DNA of 64,000 nucleotides from Cacajao melanocephalus (GCA_963573385.1 CAUYLG010048240.1:53282-117281); one strand, 5' to 3'. Counted from the stretch's first letter, positions 39,641-53,975 are shown. Numbers and translations are program-made. The notes: generated from the sequence alone by a model not told the origin.

Positions 39641-39948
39641 TTGTTTGTTTTTTATTTTGAAATGGAGTCTTGCTCTGCTACCCAGGCTGGAGTGCAGTGT
39701 CATGATCTTGGCTCACTGTCTCACTGCAACCTCTACCTCCTGGGTTCAAGCAATTCTCCTGCCTAAACTTCCTGAGTAGCTGGGACTACAGGTGTCTGCC
39801 ACCATGCCCAGAAAATTTTTGTATTTTTAGTAGAGATGGGGTTTTGCCATTTTGGCCAGGCTGGTCTCCAACTCCTGACCTCAGGTGATCTGCCCACCTC
39901 GACCTCCCAAAGTGCTGGAATTACAGGTGTGAGCCACTGTGCCCGGCT
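39641..39948 (-). mobile_element. Alu on minus strand adjoining L1
   Basis: From the gtttgtttgttttttattt tail and gaaatggagtcttgctctgc to gagccactgtgcccggct. Direct repeats ttggtctttttt (39625) and tagtctttttga (39949) flank it. A small internal duplication (tcactgtctcactg) lies at 39714-39727. Confidence 0.94.
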
Positions 39949-40330
39949 AGTCTTTTTGATGATCAGAACCCCATGGGCTTGGTGCCTTGATGTCACCCTA
40001 GCTGAAGTATTGGCTTATAACTGGTTCTGAGATCATATAGTTAGCAATTCTAAACATTTCAGAAAGCTGCTTGGTAGAAGTTAGGTTGAATGGTATAAAA
40101 TTGCCGTTTTTATATCTAAAAAAGGGCTGAATATTAGCCATTCTTATAATCCAACCTAATAGTGTGTTTCTTTCCAGCAGTCTTTGGGTACCTTATCTTT
40201 TACATGCTTGAGTTTGGTTAGGTCTCCAAAGAGGCTCTTAAATCAGTCTTTCAAAGAATGGAATGGAAGGAGTACAGATCAGAAAAACTTGGCAGGATGT
40301 TTCTTGCCAATGATTGAAAAGAAAAATTGA

Positions 40331-40466
40331 GGCCGGGTACAGTGGCTTACGCCTGTAATCCCAGCACTTTGGGAGGCCGAGGCAGGAGGATCACTTGAGC
40401 CCACGAATTCCAGACCAGCCTGGGGAACCTAGCAGGACCCTGTCTCTATTGAAAAAGAAAGAAAAA
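40331..40466 (+). mobile_element. Monomeric Alu (left arm only)
   Basis: ggccgggtacagtggcttac to gaccctgtctctattg, then an A-rich tail, with no right arm. Direct repeats gaaaaattgag at 40320 and 40456 show that it inserted as a monomer and was not cut down later. Confidence 0.85.
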
Positions 40467-40469
40467 TTG

Positions 40470-42000
40470 AGTCTAGAGAAAGCGTGTATTATGTACTGGC
40501 TACTACCAGTGCAGCCAGGACCTCAGCTGCAGTGAGTGTGGGGACTCTGGACTGGATGCCCTTAATGATGTAGGCATTCGAACATCCTGTCTGATTCCAC
40601 ATCCACTCTGAGGGGCAGTGAGGCGGAATCCCAATGCAGTGCCAAGCTGTAGGTTAAGGCTATTCAGTGCTTCAGCATCATGTGGAGTTGAGGACCCTAT
40701 AGGATCCTACAGGATTCAGATTCCATGGGCTTTTCACTTTGATGTTTGGGCAAATAGGGAATTCTACTCGATTACATTCCTTCTTGTGCCTTATGGGATT
40801 TTATTAATGCCCATTAAAAAGATATACTCAAGAGGCTCTTTTTGAAGTAGTATCTTTCTTCAGTAGAGGAAGCTGATGATTCTGTTATTGACTTGAGGTT
40901 CTAAGGTGCTCACTAGATTCCATCTCCTGACCTGCCGGAAGTCTCCGTGTGGATACCATCTCTTCCTCCACTTGTGTAGGTTGCCTTCGAGGCCAAAAGT
41001 GGGCCTGCCTGTTCTCATGAAAGGGCTAGAGATTCCAGTGGGTCTTCCTGGGGCCTATCAGCTCGTCAGGGAAAACGCCAACTATGAATGGAATCTAGGA
41101 GTTGATCCAAGTTGTTTATTGACTTGCTGCTATCCCTAGGGCTTCCACCAAGCTCTCTCAATCTGCCATTTATCCCAAACTACCAGTTACAACAGGGAAA
41201 ACCCCACTAGAATGGACTCAGATGAATCCTTTCTGGCCACAGAATAAAGTCCAATGTGGTGATCCTGTTGGCGTGACCATGATCTAACAGATGGCTTGTA
41301 CACTCATACCAGAGGGCCTGGGCCCATGTTAGGAGCTGCTGGTGTCAGCTTCCATAGCACACGTTGGCTGTGCAGCCACACGGGTCTCATTGTCTAGATC
41401 TCTTTTAGTCCTAGTCATTTAACTCAGGAGGTGTCTCCTTTTTCAGATACTGTGAACAGAATAACATCTGGACTTAATTCCTACTACTTGCTTCATGGGT
41501 AATGACTTGAAGTGAAAGGAACCGATATCCAATGAGCTGATGTTTTCTATGCATTGTTATAAGTGTTGTCTATGCATTGCTTTGATCAGTGTTGTCATGT
41601 GTGTGCTGTTTTCTTTATTGTTCACATGAGCAACTGAATATCAGGGAGGCTAAATTATTTCTTCAAGATTACATACCCAGCAGATGGTAGAAGTTGGATT
41701 TGAGTCCAAATCTGTTTGTGTTGGTGGCCTTCAGTGCTCTGTTTAGTTTCCTCGACATGGAAGAGGCTACTCAGAATAGCTGATGGTGTTTTTGGAACCC
41801 TTCCCCCATCCAACTTTGTGGTTATCTGAAAATAAAGACTAGTTATAAATTGACAAGTTTTCTGGCAATTTTGCAGCAATAAAAGGGGCAAGTGGAAGGC
41901 ACAGCACTTTCTAGATCTTGATCTTTCCATGGCCCATGTAGGGTCACTAAACTGATCATTTATTTTTCAACAGCTATTAGCACCTGCTGTTGGTATATAC
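40470..42000. other. Mostly unrecognised intron sequence
   Basis: A MIR-like stretch lies at about 41600-41720 (ttgttcacatgagcaactga, catacccagcagatggtaga). Otherwise nothing is recognised. Confidence 0.45.
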
Positions 42001-42022
42001 TCAACGGCGGGAACATGGTTTT

Positions 42023-42309
<287 letters not shown>

Positions 42310-42319
42310 AGGAACATGT

Positions 42320-42990
42320 TTTATCCCTAATGATTGCTTATTGGGAAAGATGAGGCAATAATGTGTGAACAGAGGAATTAACTAGAATAGCCATTTCTAA
42401 TGTGGGGGCAGAAGGTGGGGAGGGGAAGTGCATCTCACCTATACTCTTCACACATTTCCCTCGAGCTATGGAAATCACCAGAAGAAAACTTTGTTCATTG
42501 GAAAGATTTTGTGTCAATATTGAGCCATCTGGTATCTAAGAACATCCAGGTCTTGACCTTTTTTGTCCCTGCAAGCAAATTCAGATACTTGGCTGGGTGC
42601 TTTGGACACATGTGTCCATGAGGGTAGGAACCCAACTCTGCTTGATTTTTATGAGCTTCTGAGCTAGCTGCCTGGTGGTGCCCAGGCCTCAGCTGTGCCT
42701 TCTAGAACACTGGGGTGACACTGCTCACAATGAACTCATTCTCTCTGAGACACACCTGCTACTTTTTCTACAGCTTCATTTTGTAGTTTTCTTCTACTTT
42801 CTTTGTTGCAGCATGTTCTTCTATTTGCCTGCTTTTTAACACTGAATATGTTCAGTATCTCAGACACATTTTTTCCTGGAGTTATTCCTTTATTCTTTCT
42901 GAGAAACTCTAGCCCCTAGGCACATTCGGATGAAGTCATATATGACCATTTGCAGGATCTTTTGGAAGAAATTCTTGCATGGGGTAGAAT
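42320..42990. other. Unrecognised intron sequence
   Basis: I recognise no repeat or gene in this interval. Confidence 0.5.
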
Positions 42991-43002
42991 GATAGTCTAA
43001 AC

Positions 43003-43220
43003 CTCAGGTCTACAAACTATGTCAAGCCTGTGGGCTGAATCCTGTCCACTGTGGGTGTTTGTAAATAAAGTTTTATTGGAACACAGCCATGTACATTTAC
43101 TTACCTATTGTCTATAGCAGCTACAATGGCAGAATTAAATATTTGAGACAGATCGTATGGCCCACAAAGCCAAAAATATTTACTCTCTAGACCATTAGAG
43201 AAAAAGTTTGCCAATCCCTG
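43003..43220 (+). mobile_element. hAT (Charlie-type) MITE
   Basis: It begins ctcaggtctacaaactatgt and ends agtttgccaatccctg, with the hallmark taaataaagttttattggaa inside. Octamers gtctaaac (42995-43002) and gtctacac (43221-43228) differ at one base and form the target-site duplication. Same family as 38826-39009, opposite orientation. Confidence 0.88.
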
Positions 43221-43230
43221 GTCTACACCT

Positions 43231-43384
43231 ATAGTTCTCAGCCATAGCTACAAGCTAGAATCTTTAAAAATTTGCTGCTTAGACCTCACCCCAAGAGATT
43301 TTGATAGAACTGGCCTTGGGTGGGACCAGACATTTTTTTTTTTTTTAAAGCTTCCCAGGTGATCCCCAGGGTTGAAATCCACTG
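43231..43384 (+). mobile_element. Second hAT-like fragment
   Basis: Starts tatagttctcagccatagct and ends ggttgaaatccactg, with ttagacctcaccccaagaga and cttcccaggtgatccccag inside. A poly-T run of 14 interrupts it at 43332-43345. Confidence 0.6.
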
Positions 43385-43668
43385 GGCTAGATGGAGTATG
43401 AATGGCCCTTGTAGCAGCAGGAATATAACTTTGTTTACTATCCTAGTTCCTAGGAGCTACTCAAAGTCTATATCAAAAGTCTTTCTGGGTGGCTGGGAAA
43501 GAGTCAGCCTTATCTCTGGTGAGAAAGTGCTGACCCACCCTGAATTCTTGGATTAGGTGGTGGTGAAGCTTGACCTTATCAGCCATCAGTCCTGCTGGCA
43601 TTCTTTCTGAGGCTTCAAGCCTGTCTCACAATGACTCTCTTCCATTGGCGCTCTCTCTGTTTTGTTTT

Positions 43669-43921
43669 CTGGAGTGTGGTAGTGTGATTTCTGCTCACTG
43701 CAGCTTCGACCTCCTGGGCTCAGGCAATTCTTCTACTTCGGCCTCTCTAGTAGCTGAAAGTCCAGACACGCGCCACGATACCTAGCTAATTTTTGTACTT
43801 TTTGTAGTGATGAGGTTTTGCCATGTTGCCCAGGCTGGTCTCAGACTCCTGGACTCAAGAGATCTGCCTGCCTCCACCTCCCAAAGTGTTGGGATTACAG
43901 ATGTGAGCCACCACACCTGGC
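43669..43921 (-). mobile_element. AluJ-like element on minus strand, tail missing
   Basis: From ctggagtgtggtagtgtgat to gccaccacacctggct. The poly-T and the first about 30 bases of the right arm are absent. Strong divergence suggests an old copy. Confidence 0.9.
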
Positions 43922-43929
43922 TTCATTGG

Positions 43930-45180
43930 TGTTCTTGCTGTTGAAGGATTTCTCATTTGCTGTCTTGGTTAGGAAAAGGGCTACAGGCAGTCCATTCCCA
44001 TTCAACCTTTTGTTTTCCTTCACACAAGCATGTTGGAGCAGGCAGGAGGAAAAAGAATCATGGAGCATTTTTCCCATATATTAGTCGGCAAGCTCGATTT
44101 TGAAGGTTGCAGCAGAGCACATGTGTTTCCTGAGAAATAATCCCCTAGTCTGTCCTGGAGAGAAAATTCTTGGTTAGGATTTGGTGGTATCTTGGGTTAC
44201 TTCTATATATCACCCCCAGGTGGCCTTACTTGATTGTATTTGGTCCTTTGCTTATATTGCCTTAAAAAAAAAACCCATCCTGCCCACTTTGATGGCCTTG
44301 CGCATTTCTCCATCTGCCTCTCTGGTAAATAGTACCTGTCAACCTGGAACCTAGCAGAGCTTGTCAGCCTTTCACCCAGAGTCATTCTTGGCTCCCTTGA
44401 GCAACTCCTGACAATGCTGATCCCTGGAGGCCTACACCTGGTCCTAAGGAGCAACCTGGCCCAGAGGATGTCTTTGAAGAAGGATTGCTGGTCTTTTCAA
44501 GAATGTCTTCTCTCTGGGATGACCTTAGGTTCCACATAGCTCAGAGGATTCCTGTACATAAGAGAGACAGAGACAGATAGACACATGGACGCATGCATTT
44601 CCCCTTTCAGTAATCTGTAAAACTGAAATTGAGAGTTAAGTACTGGGCTTTGCAGCATTTTGAGTGCTAAATACACAGGTCAAGTTCACCTATTGGGTGG
44701 TGGGCATTGTGGAGCTGCAAGACCATGTCTTCTTCTGGGAAGGCTAGCCCAATTAAAGGATCTTTGGCATCTGACCCACAGGAGCCTAAATTCTAGACAC
44801 AAAGCCTATTATGAGTGGTGGCATAATCTATTACAGATCAAGTCACTGCAAACTCAGTCTTTTAATCTATAAAATGGGCAAGGAAACATAAGTATCACTT
44901 CACTTCACAAAGATTTTATGAGAATAGATTAAATAAATGTGAAAGGCATCCTATAATAGCAAGGTATAATAATTTACATTGCTGTGGTCCAGCTAGGCTA
45001 TAACCTTGTTGTTATATCATCTGAGGCAATGTTAAATGCCTGAGCAGACTCCATATGCTATTTAATAGCTCTGTCCACTCAACTCTTCAAGAGAGAAGAA
45101 AGCTTCAGAGGTGAAACTCTGGTCTTTATCATAAACTTCGAGATTGGAGACATGTTTTAACAGAGATATTCCTTTTTATC
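43930..45180. other. Mostly unrecognised intron sequence
   Basis: A MIR/L2-type 3' end in reverse is recognisable at about 44850-44965 (ttttaatctataaaatgggc, gagaatagattaaataaatg). Confidence 0.45.
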
Positions 45181-45192
45181 AATGTTGTGGAA

Positions 45193-45456
45193 GGCCAAGT
45201 GTGGTGGCTCACACCTGTAATCCCAGCATGTTGGGAGGCCGAGGCAGGTGGATAACTTGAGGTCTGGAGTTCGATACCAGCCTGGCCAACATGGCAAAAC
45301 CCCATCTCTACTAAAAATACAAAAAATTAGCTGCGTGGCGGCAGCAGCTATTCGGGAGGCTGAGGCAGGAGAATTGTTTGAACCCAGGAGGTGGAGGTTG
45401 CAGTGAGCTGAGATCATGCTACTGTGCTCCGGCCTGTCCCCAAAAGAAAAAAAAAA
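45193..45456 (+). mobile_element. Alu, plus strand
   Basis: ggccaagtgtggtggctcac to a shortened 3' end (gctccggcctgtccccaaaa) and an A tail. Small deletions lie in the linker region near 45336 and before the tail. Confidence 0.93.
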
Positions 45457-45459
45457 GTT

Positions 45460-46105
45460 GTGTAGTGCATGCTGTTACGGGGTCTGGAGTCCTGAGCTGT
45501 TCCTTAGACCCTGTAAATGGTTCTCATAGACTTACTGTGAGATCTGAGGAACTGAGAATTTTATTTATAAATTGAATTATATTATTAAAAGTTATGCCAG
45601 TGTTCACAACCATGCTTAGCATTTGAAGATAAAATATATTCACCATGTTAAGTACTTGAGTAGACTTTTCCCTTATCCCAGTCCTGGAATTTTATAATTT
45701 TATAGAGATCATAGCAAAAGTAAACATGAATGAGATCCATATAATTAAAAGGTATTCTGTCATTTATGATGGTTTCAGCTGCAACAAACAAGACTAACTC
45801 TCACGGGCCTGGACAATAAGGAAATTCATTGTCCCATAGTGGAGTCCTCTGGAGGTGGGGTGGGATTCCCCATAGGTGGATTCAGTGGCTCAGTGGTGTT
45901 ATCGGCTTGTTTCCCCCTCTAGGAGTGGGTACAGGCTGAGTCTCTTGGGGAGAGGTGGCTACCCAATACCTCCAGGGTTCTGGTACTTAGGAAGGAGAGA
46001 TGGGGGAAGGTTGCTGTTTAGATGTCCAACAGTAGCCAAGACACCTCTCCTGTGTATTTCAAGTCTCTGCTAATTTTCCGTATGAACCTGCACAGACAGA
46101 AGAAG
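45460..46105. other. Mostly unrecognised intron sequence
   Basis: Around 45765-46060 the text (gctgcaacaaacaagactaa, ggaaattcattgtccc) has the flavour of an old interspersed repeat, but I cannot assign a family. Confidence 0.4.
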
Positions 46106-46116
46106 TTTGGTACTGA

Positions 46117-46404
<288 letters not shown>

Positions 46405-46419
46405 GGTACTGATGTTTAA

Positions 46420-48328
46420 CATTGCAGCAGTGAACTTTGCTGAACTTTGGTGGTAGGGTTACTTTCTACCCTTAATGGGAAAGATCCCAGGTGGTAACTC
46501 TTGGTGTTGTGTTCCTCCCACTGCAAGTTGACAAGTTGACACATGTGTTGTAGTGTTGTAAGCCAAGATTCAGCAAGCCCTAACCTCATAGCCTCATTTG
46601 CATATTATCTCTATCCCAAGTGAAAGGCCTTTTAGCTCAGATCTGGGAAACTTAAAGTCTCAGGAGTTTAATGTGGAGATTTTTCTATAAATTATTTCTG
46701 CCTTTTGAGGGCATTGTTGGAGATGTTACTTTCATTACTGATCTTAAACCAAAGAGTCAGGCAAGATGGAGGATGTAGGATTTGGAAATAGGCAGTCTTG
46801 TCTAAGAAAGAATTGTTTGTAAAATGTTTTACTCCACGTCTTTGAGAGATCATGAGTCTAAGTGTAAGAAAATTGGAGATCAAGTTGACAAACATTTAGC
46901 TCCTCCAGTTGTTTATTTCCAGTAGATTCAGTTGTTTGAAATTCTGACCGAATGGGACTTAGGGATTTTCCATGGAACTGTTATTAAGATAGGAGATCCG
47001 ACTGCTCAAATGAACTTTGGATGTGGTTCTAATTGAGGTTTGAAGTAATTGTGCTGTTGAAGCTACTTGGTGTTGGGCCATCCTTTGCAGTATATAGTCC
47101 TCAAATGATTTTGAATTGTTTTCTCGTTGTTGGCACCTAAGTTATCTGAATGACAGCCAGCCTTTGGTCCTCACATCAAAGGAGTTAAAGAAAGGACTCT
47201 GTCCCTGCAGATGTGTCTTCTGAGCAGGTGATGTTAATGTTAACTGGGAGGCAGATGGCACCAGAGTGGAGTGGTTCACAGGTGAAGACAGACCATCATT
47301 TCACCAGCTAAGCAGAAGAAGGGAAGCCACGCGGTAGTGATACAGAGCCTGTGGCTTCAGAAACCTAAAGAGAAGAGGCAGAAGCATCAGGAAAAAGCAC
47401 TGCAGGGCGCTGGATGAGGTGTTAGAAATTAGGAATAGCCACTCGCTGCTCCAGCTGCCGTAACACTGGAAAAAGCTTGCGTCTCTCTGTGCACAGAAAT
47501 TTGCTGACTGTGCCTAGCATTCAAACAGCTCTGTGGCTCTTATTCATCCCTAGGTATTGGTTAGTCATGATAACGATGCCCTGTCTGTAAAAAGACTTTA
47601 AATTATGTACACTGCATTGTTTAGGAAAGCATTGAGCTATGTGATGTCTTTTAGCTAAACATTCATCAAAGCAAGTTATTAGAGTAAAAGCGTGAGTGCC
47701 TCACTTTGGTTTCTGTGGGACAAACAGCTTTTGGACCCATCTTTTTCTCAAGCCAGATGCTGACGTATTACCAGAAATTTATCTTTTTTATTTTACAAAT
47801 TTCTAAGGTTTTTTCCTTTCTTGCATGAAAAATTGTTCATCTGGAGAATATAGGTGTGAAGAAAATAAAAATAAAATAATCTTTAATGCCACTGAGAATA
47901 ACTGCAGTTGACTTCTTGGTTCTATCTTTCTAGTGATTTCTGTGTATGTGTTTTAAAAGAAAGTAAAAATAGGTTCATACTGCATGTGCTATTCACATAT
48001 TAAGTATAGTTTCCTGCATCATAATCATACTTCTTTCCTTCTTCTCCCATGTCTATATGGTATTTAACTCTAGTAGTTTTACGGTAGAACTAAACAGACT
48101 TTTGATTGACCTACAGCCATATATTTTATTATGGGATCCTATAGAAAGTCCTGATGCAAATATCAAACATCAGGAAGATTTGAGGATGTTAAATATCATT
48201 TCTTTAGGAGCCAGTGCCCACTCGTAAATCTGAGATTTAGAATCATTTAATGCCGTGAATCAGAAGTTCCTTATGTGTATGTATTTTGAAGGACCCATTG
48301 TAAAATAAAATATTTTCTTTCTATTTAG
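46420..48328. other. Repeat-free stretch before exon C
   Basis: About 1.9 kb without a repeat that I recognise, ending in the exon C acceptor. Confidence 0.5.
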
Positions 48329-48405
48329 CATTCTCTGGATATTCAACAAATACAAAGTATGACCCACACCAAATTAAAGCAGAAATAGCAAGTCGTCGGG
48401 ATAGG
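48329..48405 (+). CDS. WWC3: WWC3 internal exon C: Ser/Tyr linker and start of the next helix
   Basis: This 77-bp exon follows tattttctttctatttag and precedes the donor gtgagt. Its first two bases complete a Ser codon begun in exon B, and 25 codons follow. The translation runs FSGYSTNTKYDPHQIKAE and then the basic ASRRDR. The KYDP motif followed by I/LKAEI is shared by WWC paralogues and introduces the second helical segment. The flexible FSGYSTNT part is one of the more variable stretches between paralogues and supports the WWC3 assignment. Length is not a multiple of three, so skipping would shift the frame. Exon D follows after an intron of only 824 bp. Confidence 0.9.
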
Positions 48406-49229
48406 GTGAGTAAAACCCATGTTTTTACAACCAGGTGTATGGAAGCCTGGGCCCTCGCAGCCTAGGCCGCTGCTGGTGTCCTCTGGTTGACCCCTCCTGG
48501 AGGGATTGCTCCTGCAGCAGTGTTAGACCAGACGGGTTCTGACACTCCTTCCCTGGTGACACCTGAATTACCATGTTTCATCTCTTCAGGCCCTTGTCTT
48601 GCTTGTCTGGGAAGGGGAACACTTTTGTTGCATTTGGGACAAAGCACGAGAAACGTCTTGGCAATGAAGCCTGCTCCTCTCTTGATGTGTCATTCCCTGA
48701 ATCAGGGTGTATCTTTCAGTGTAGTGGTTCTCAAATTTTAGCACAGCTAAGAAAAATACCTGGGAGCTTGTTAAGTGCGAGCTTCCAGGCCTAGCCTCTG
48801 AGTTTGACATGGGTCTGGAGCAGTCCCAGGATCTGTTTCAAGAAGCACTCCAGGAGCCATTGAGTTTCACTTAGTCAGAGCACACTTCTAGACACAGTTT
48901 CATGTATGGGGTCTGAGAGGAGTAGGTAGAAGAAAAGATGAAGAATGTCTTAGCAAAGTTGCCAGTTATAATGTGTAAACCTTGAAAATACAAATAGTTG
49001 CTGGTTCCCCACTTGCGTAAGAGCCTGTCAGTCATCTGGGATTTTTGTATCTAAGCACAGCAGCTCTTCTAGAAAGGCTGCTTATGCATGTGAATGGAAG
49101 TTCATAATGAGACTAGATGATCCCCTGAACTGCAAGCTGAGTAGAAACTCAGATGGCAGTGCTATTAACAACTGTAGAAATCATTCTTCACAGCTGGTTT
49201 TTGGAAAAAAAAATATGATTTGTCTTTAG
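48406..49229 (+). other. WWC3: WWC3 short intron between exons C and D
   Basis: This 824-bp phase-0 intron is the shortest in the window. A hAT-like fragment (about 48722-48893) sits in its middle; the rest looks unique. Confidence 0.88.
48722..48893 (+). mobile_element. hAT-like MITE fragment
   Basis: Starts gtagtggttctcaaatttta, contains acctgggagcttgttaagtg and caggatctgtttcaagaag, typical of short Charlie-related repeats. The right end is worn. Confidence 0.6.
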
Positions 49230-49309
49230 CTTTCCAGATTAAAACGAGAGCTGACCCAGATGAAGCAGGAACTGCAGTACAAAGAAAAGGGGGTGGAGAC
49301 CCTGCAAGA
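49230..49309 (+). CDS. WWC3: WWC3 internal exon D: coiled-coil segment
   Basis: This 80-bp exon encodes 26 codons from LSRLKRELTQ to GVETLQ and carries the first two bases of a Glu codon forward. Hydrophobic residues at heptad spacing (L, L, L, M, L) among Lys/Glu/Gln mark it as coiled coil, the region used for dimerisation in the WWC family. The acceptor is ttgtctttag and the donor gtgagt. The acceptor is preceded by a run of nine A and a short pyrimidine tract of about seven bases, so it looks weaker than the other four acceptors here. An Alu lies 446 bp downstream on the + strand. Confidence 0.9.
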
Positions 49310-49589
49310 GTGAGTTGTCTGGACACTTGTCCCAAAGCTTCATGACCTTCACTTTCATGCCTTTATTTCTGCTCATTATTTTCCAATGCTAATTTCAGAA
49401 TCTCTCTTTTCCTTGGAGATACTTCATTGCTTTCAGTGGAAATACTTGGGAAACAAGACCTTTATTTTTATGTTTATGCACGTTTGCTATAGCTGTGTAA
49501 GACACTTACGGCTAATGACATTTAAATTTGATTTTTTCTTAGTTTTATTCTTTTAAACTTTTTGTTCTAAAATTGACATTTAAAATAAA

Positions 49590-49670
49590 AGAAAATTAAA
49601 AGTTTAGTTTCTCAGTCTCAGTAGCCGCATCAGAAGTACTCAGTAGTGACATGTGGCTACTGCAGATTTT
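49590..49670 (-). mobile_element. Old DNA-transposon-like fragment
   Basis: Text such as agtttagtttctcagtctc, gtagccgcatcagaagtact and acatgtggctactgcagat matches the reverse of the repeat family at 20690-21015. Confidence 0.5.
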
Positions 49671-50200
<530 letters not shown>

Positions 50201-50204
50201 GTAT

Positions 50205-50498
50205 TGGACACCATAGGTGATAGATTTCCATTATCACAGAAAGTTCCTTTGGACAGTCCAGTCTATAGGTCTTCCTCCTGTTCTCATTTTTACAATTAGA
50301 ACTTTATCCCTCCTAAGAGACTGGGAATGAATTTTTTACAATTAGTGAGCTGTGTCAAGTCTGCAGATTTCAGGCACTGAAGGTGGTATTTTAGAAATGG
50401 CTGAGCCATTCTCTCCGTTCACTGGCTTTCCTTGCTGAACTTGGCCATGTGCTTCACGCCTTCTGCATCTACTTTTCTCATCTGTAAATGGTGATTGT
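50205..50498. other. Intron sequence with a short MIR/L2-like piece
   Basis: The end (acttttctcatctgtaaatgg, about 50440-50492) resembles a reversed MIR/L2 3' end. The rest is unrecognised. Confidence 0.45.
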
Positions 50499-50846
50499 TT
50501 TAGGTAGTTTGGCATGCTATGACAAATACCATACTGTTCAAGGTGGCTTGAACAGCAGATATTTGTTTCTCACAGTTCTGGAGGCTGGCGGTCCAATATT
50601 TGGTTCCTGATGAGGGCCTGATTCCTGATTTGCAGATGACCATCTTGTCGCAGTATCCTCTCCTGACTAAGAGAGCAACATCTCTGGTCTCTCTTCCTTT
50701 TCCTAATCCCATCATGGGGTCCCACCCTGTGACCTCATCTAACCCTAATTACCTCCCAAAGGCCCCACCTTCAAATGCCATCACACTAGAGGGTAAGGCT
50801 GCCACCTAAGAATTTGGAGGACACACAAACACGCAGTCCATAACAG
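50499..50846 (-). mobile_element. MLT1-type LTR (ERVL-MaLR), minus strand
   Basis: Reverse LTR: ggtagtttggcatgctatga, ctcacagttctggaggctgg, gtgacctcatctaaccctaa, ttacctcccaaaggccccac and finally acacgcagtccataacagc. Confidence 0.8.
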
Positions 50847-50849
50847 CAG

Positions 50850-51819
<970 letters not shown>

Positions 51820-51824
51820 CAATA

Positions 51825-53330
51825 TGTAGTTTTAATGTTAGGCATTGTGCGTGCCAGAGGTTGCAGTTAATGTCATTCTCACTTGCAGCTCTGAGGAAGG
51901 TGACTGGGGTTCAGGAAGAGTCTGAGTTTGCTCAGGATCCCTGAGCATCAGCAGGGAGCCACATCTGGCACTTCCCTCGTGGCTGTGGTTTCTGTAGTGG
52001 GTTGCTGGGCTCAGTGCCTGTTGCTTTGCCTGGGCTCCATCATTCTGGTGAACCCCATTTCCTTATTTGAAGACAAAGGCCATGTAGCAGTGTCAGCTGA
52101 AGATGGACTGATCCAGAAAATAAAATGTGCTGCTGACAGAGAAAACCCCCTTCTCCTTAGCATGGCTAGGATGTAAATTCATCTCTTGTAGTTGCAGTGG
52201 TTTCAAGAAGAGGAAAAGGCAGCCTCTGTTTCCCTAGGGGTATTAGTCAGAGAAGCAGGAGCCAGAATAGCGAGAATTTTAACTTCACACCTGCAGCCAA
52301 AACGGAGCCCAAGTTGTGCTCTTGGAAGAGAGGCGGGCCAGTGCTGTTTAGATTTTCTTTCTGCTGCTTTCATTATCAAGATCCCACGCTTGGGAACAGC
52401 AATTGTAAACTTGCCCCTTGCCAAGGGGAGACTCCTCCTGCCTGCCAGAGCTCATGAGAATACCCGCCCTCCCCCTGGAGGCCAAGGAGTGGCCTGGGGA
52501 AGGCTCTGGACCTGGCCTTGGTCCTGAGGGGCCCGCCCCACAGCATGCCTGGCCAGGGGGCAAGTTGGCTTTCAGGAGGGAGCTGCGGAGAGCCATTGTT
52601 TCCTGGGCACGATGCCTCGGCTCTGTCTGAGGCTGCGTTGTCACTGTGCACGTTTACTTTATTCTGGGACAGACACAGCCTCACAAGGAGAAAAAACACA
52701 GGCACTCGTGCCACTCTTAAAATATTTTTGTAAGTGGAAGATAATCTGGTAGCCTTTCTCTGAGTTCCACAGCTTATCAGATGAAAACAGCCTCGTGATT
52801 TTTCTGGTATTGAACATTGGGCTTTTATGTTTGGACCGAATCATGCGAATGTATATTTTTTTATTGAGAAATTTTAGAAGGTCTTTTCAAGCATTGAAAA
52901 TGTGATTACGCCATCTCTACTGGGAAATCCTGACTATAAGTACAGATAGCACGTGAGCTGTTGTACATAAACATGAAGCATCTCTAATTTTATCACCAAT
53001 ATTGCTTTAAGGCAGTGGCCCGAGATTTTCCTCCAGAAAATTTCCTGCTGTTCTTGCTTCCCAGAATATCCAGTGTATTCTTTTCCAGAGCACCTCACCA
53101 GGAGTTTGGCTGCTTATAACATTTTAAACTTGCCTTGTTTATCTTGGTGACTTTCCTGGCTAGCAAGGAAATTCATCATTACACTTGGGTCCAAGTAAGG
53201 AAAAAAGAACCTTTTGTATTTTACTTTAAATCTATATACATTGTTGATTATCGTAGAAAGGAATTTGGCCACAGATATGTTCACTGGGTTGATGATAGAA
53301 TACATACGCGTGTGTGTGTGTTATATCTGT
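51825..53330. other. Unrecognised intron sequence
   Basis: About 1.5 kb without a nameable repeat. The stretch 52290-52630 is GC-rich and open on both strands, but it has few CpG and no domain. Confidence 0.5.
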
Positions 53331-53339
53331 ATCTATGTG

Positions 53340-53975
53340 AAGTGTATACATGTAAGCTTTTAACGATGGAAAATTTCAAACATAAAAGTAGAGAGAATAG
53401 TATACTGAAACCCTCCTGTACCCCTCACCCCATTTTACCTGCACAATGGCCAGTCTTGGTTAGGTGGTGACCCCACCCCATCTGCTAAGGTCTCACTGCC
53501 TTACTGAAGCAAATCCCAGAATCCCATTTAATCCATAAATACGTCTCCTAAAGTTATGGACTGCTTTTGAAAATAACTATAATCCCTGTATCCCACTTAG
53601 CAGGCATTGTGTCCAGTGAGCTCTCCCATTTCTTCAGGTGTTTGGGTCCAGTTTGGGCCACAGAGTGCCTTTGGTTGATGTGTCTCTTAAGTCTTTTTGT
53701 CTCTACTCTCCCTCCTTTTTTCCCCTGGTAGCTTATTTGTTGGAGAAAGTAATTAGGTTGTCCTATAGAATTTCCTTAATGTTGGGTTTTGCTGCTGAAA
53801 CTCACATGATACCATTGAACGTGCTCCTGTGTCCCTTGTTATTGATGCAAATGGGCATAATAGTTTGAGAGGCTTGATCTGATTCAAGTTCAATTTCTTT
53901 TCTTATTTTAGTAAGAATGTTTTTTAGGTGGTGGTGTTACTTCCATCAGGAGGCACCCACTTATCGGTAGGTTCT
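53340..53975 (-). mobile_element. Old L1M fragment, minus strand
   Basis: Reverse L1M text: ggaaaatttcaaacataaaa, gtagagagaatagtatactg, actgaagcaaatcccagaat, ttgatgtgtctcttaagtct and gaggcttgatctgattcaag, in the usual order. Confidence 0.75.

Noticed and set aside
52290..52630. GC-rich stretch as a possible CpG island or alternative promoter
   Set aside because: CpG dinucleotides are sparse and no first-exon-like splice donor with WWC reading frame was seen.
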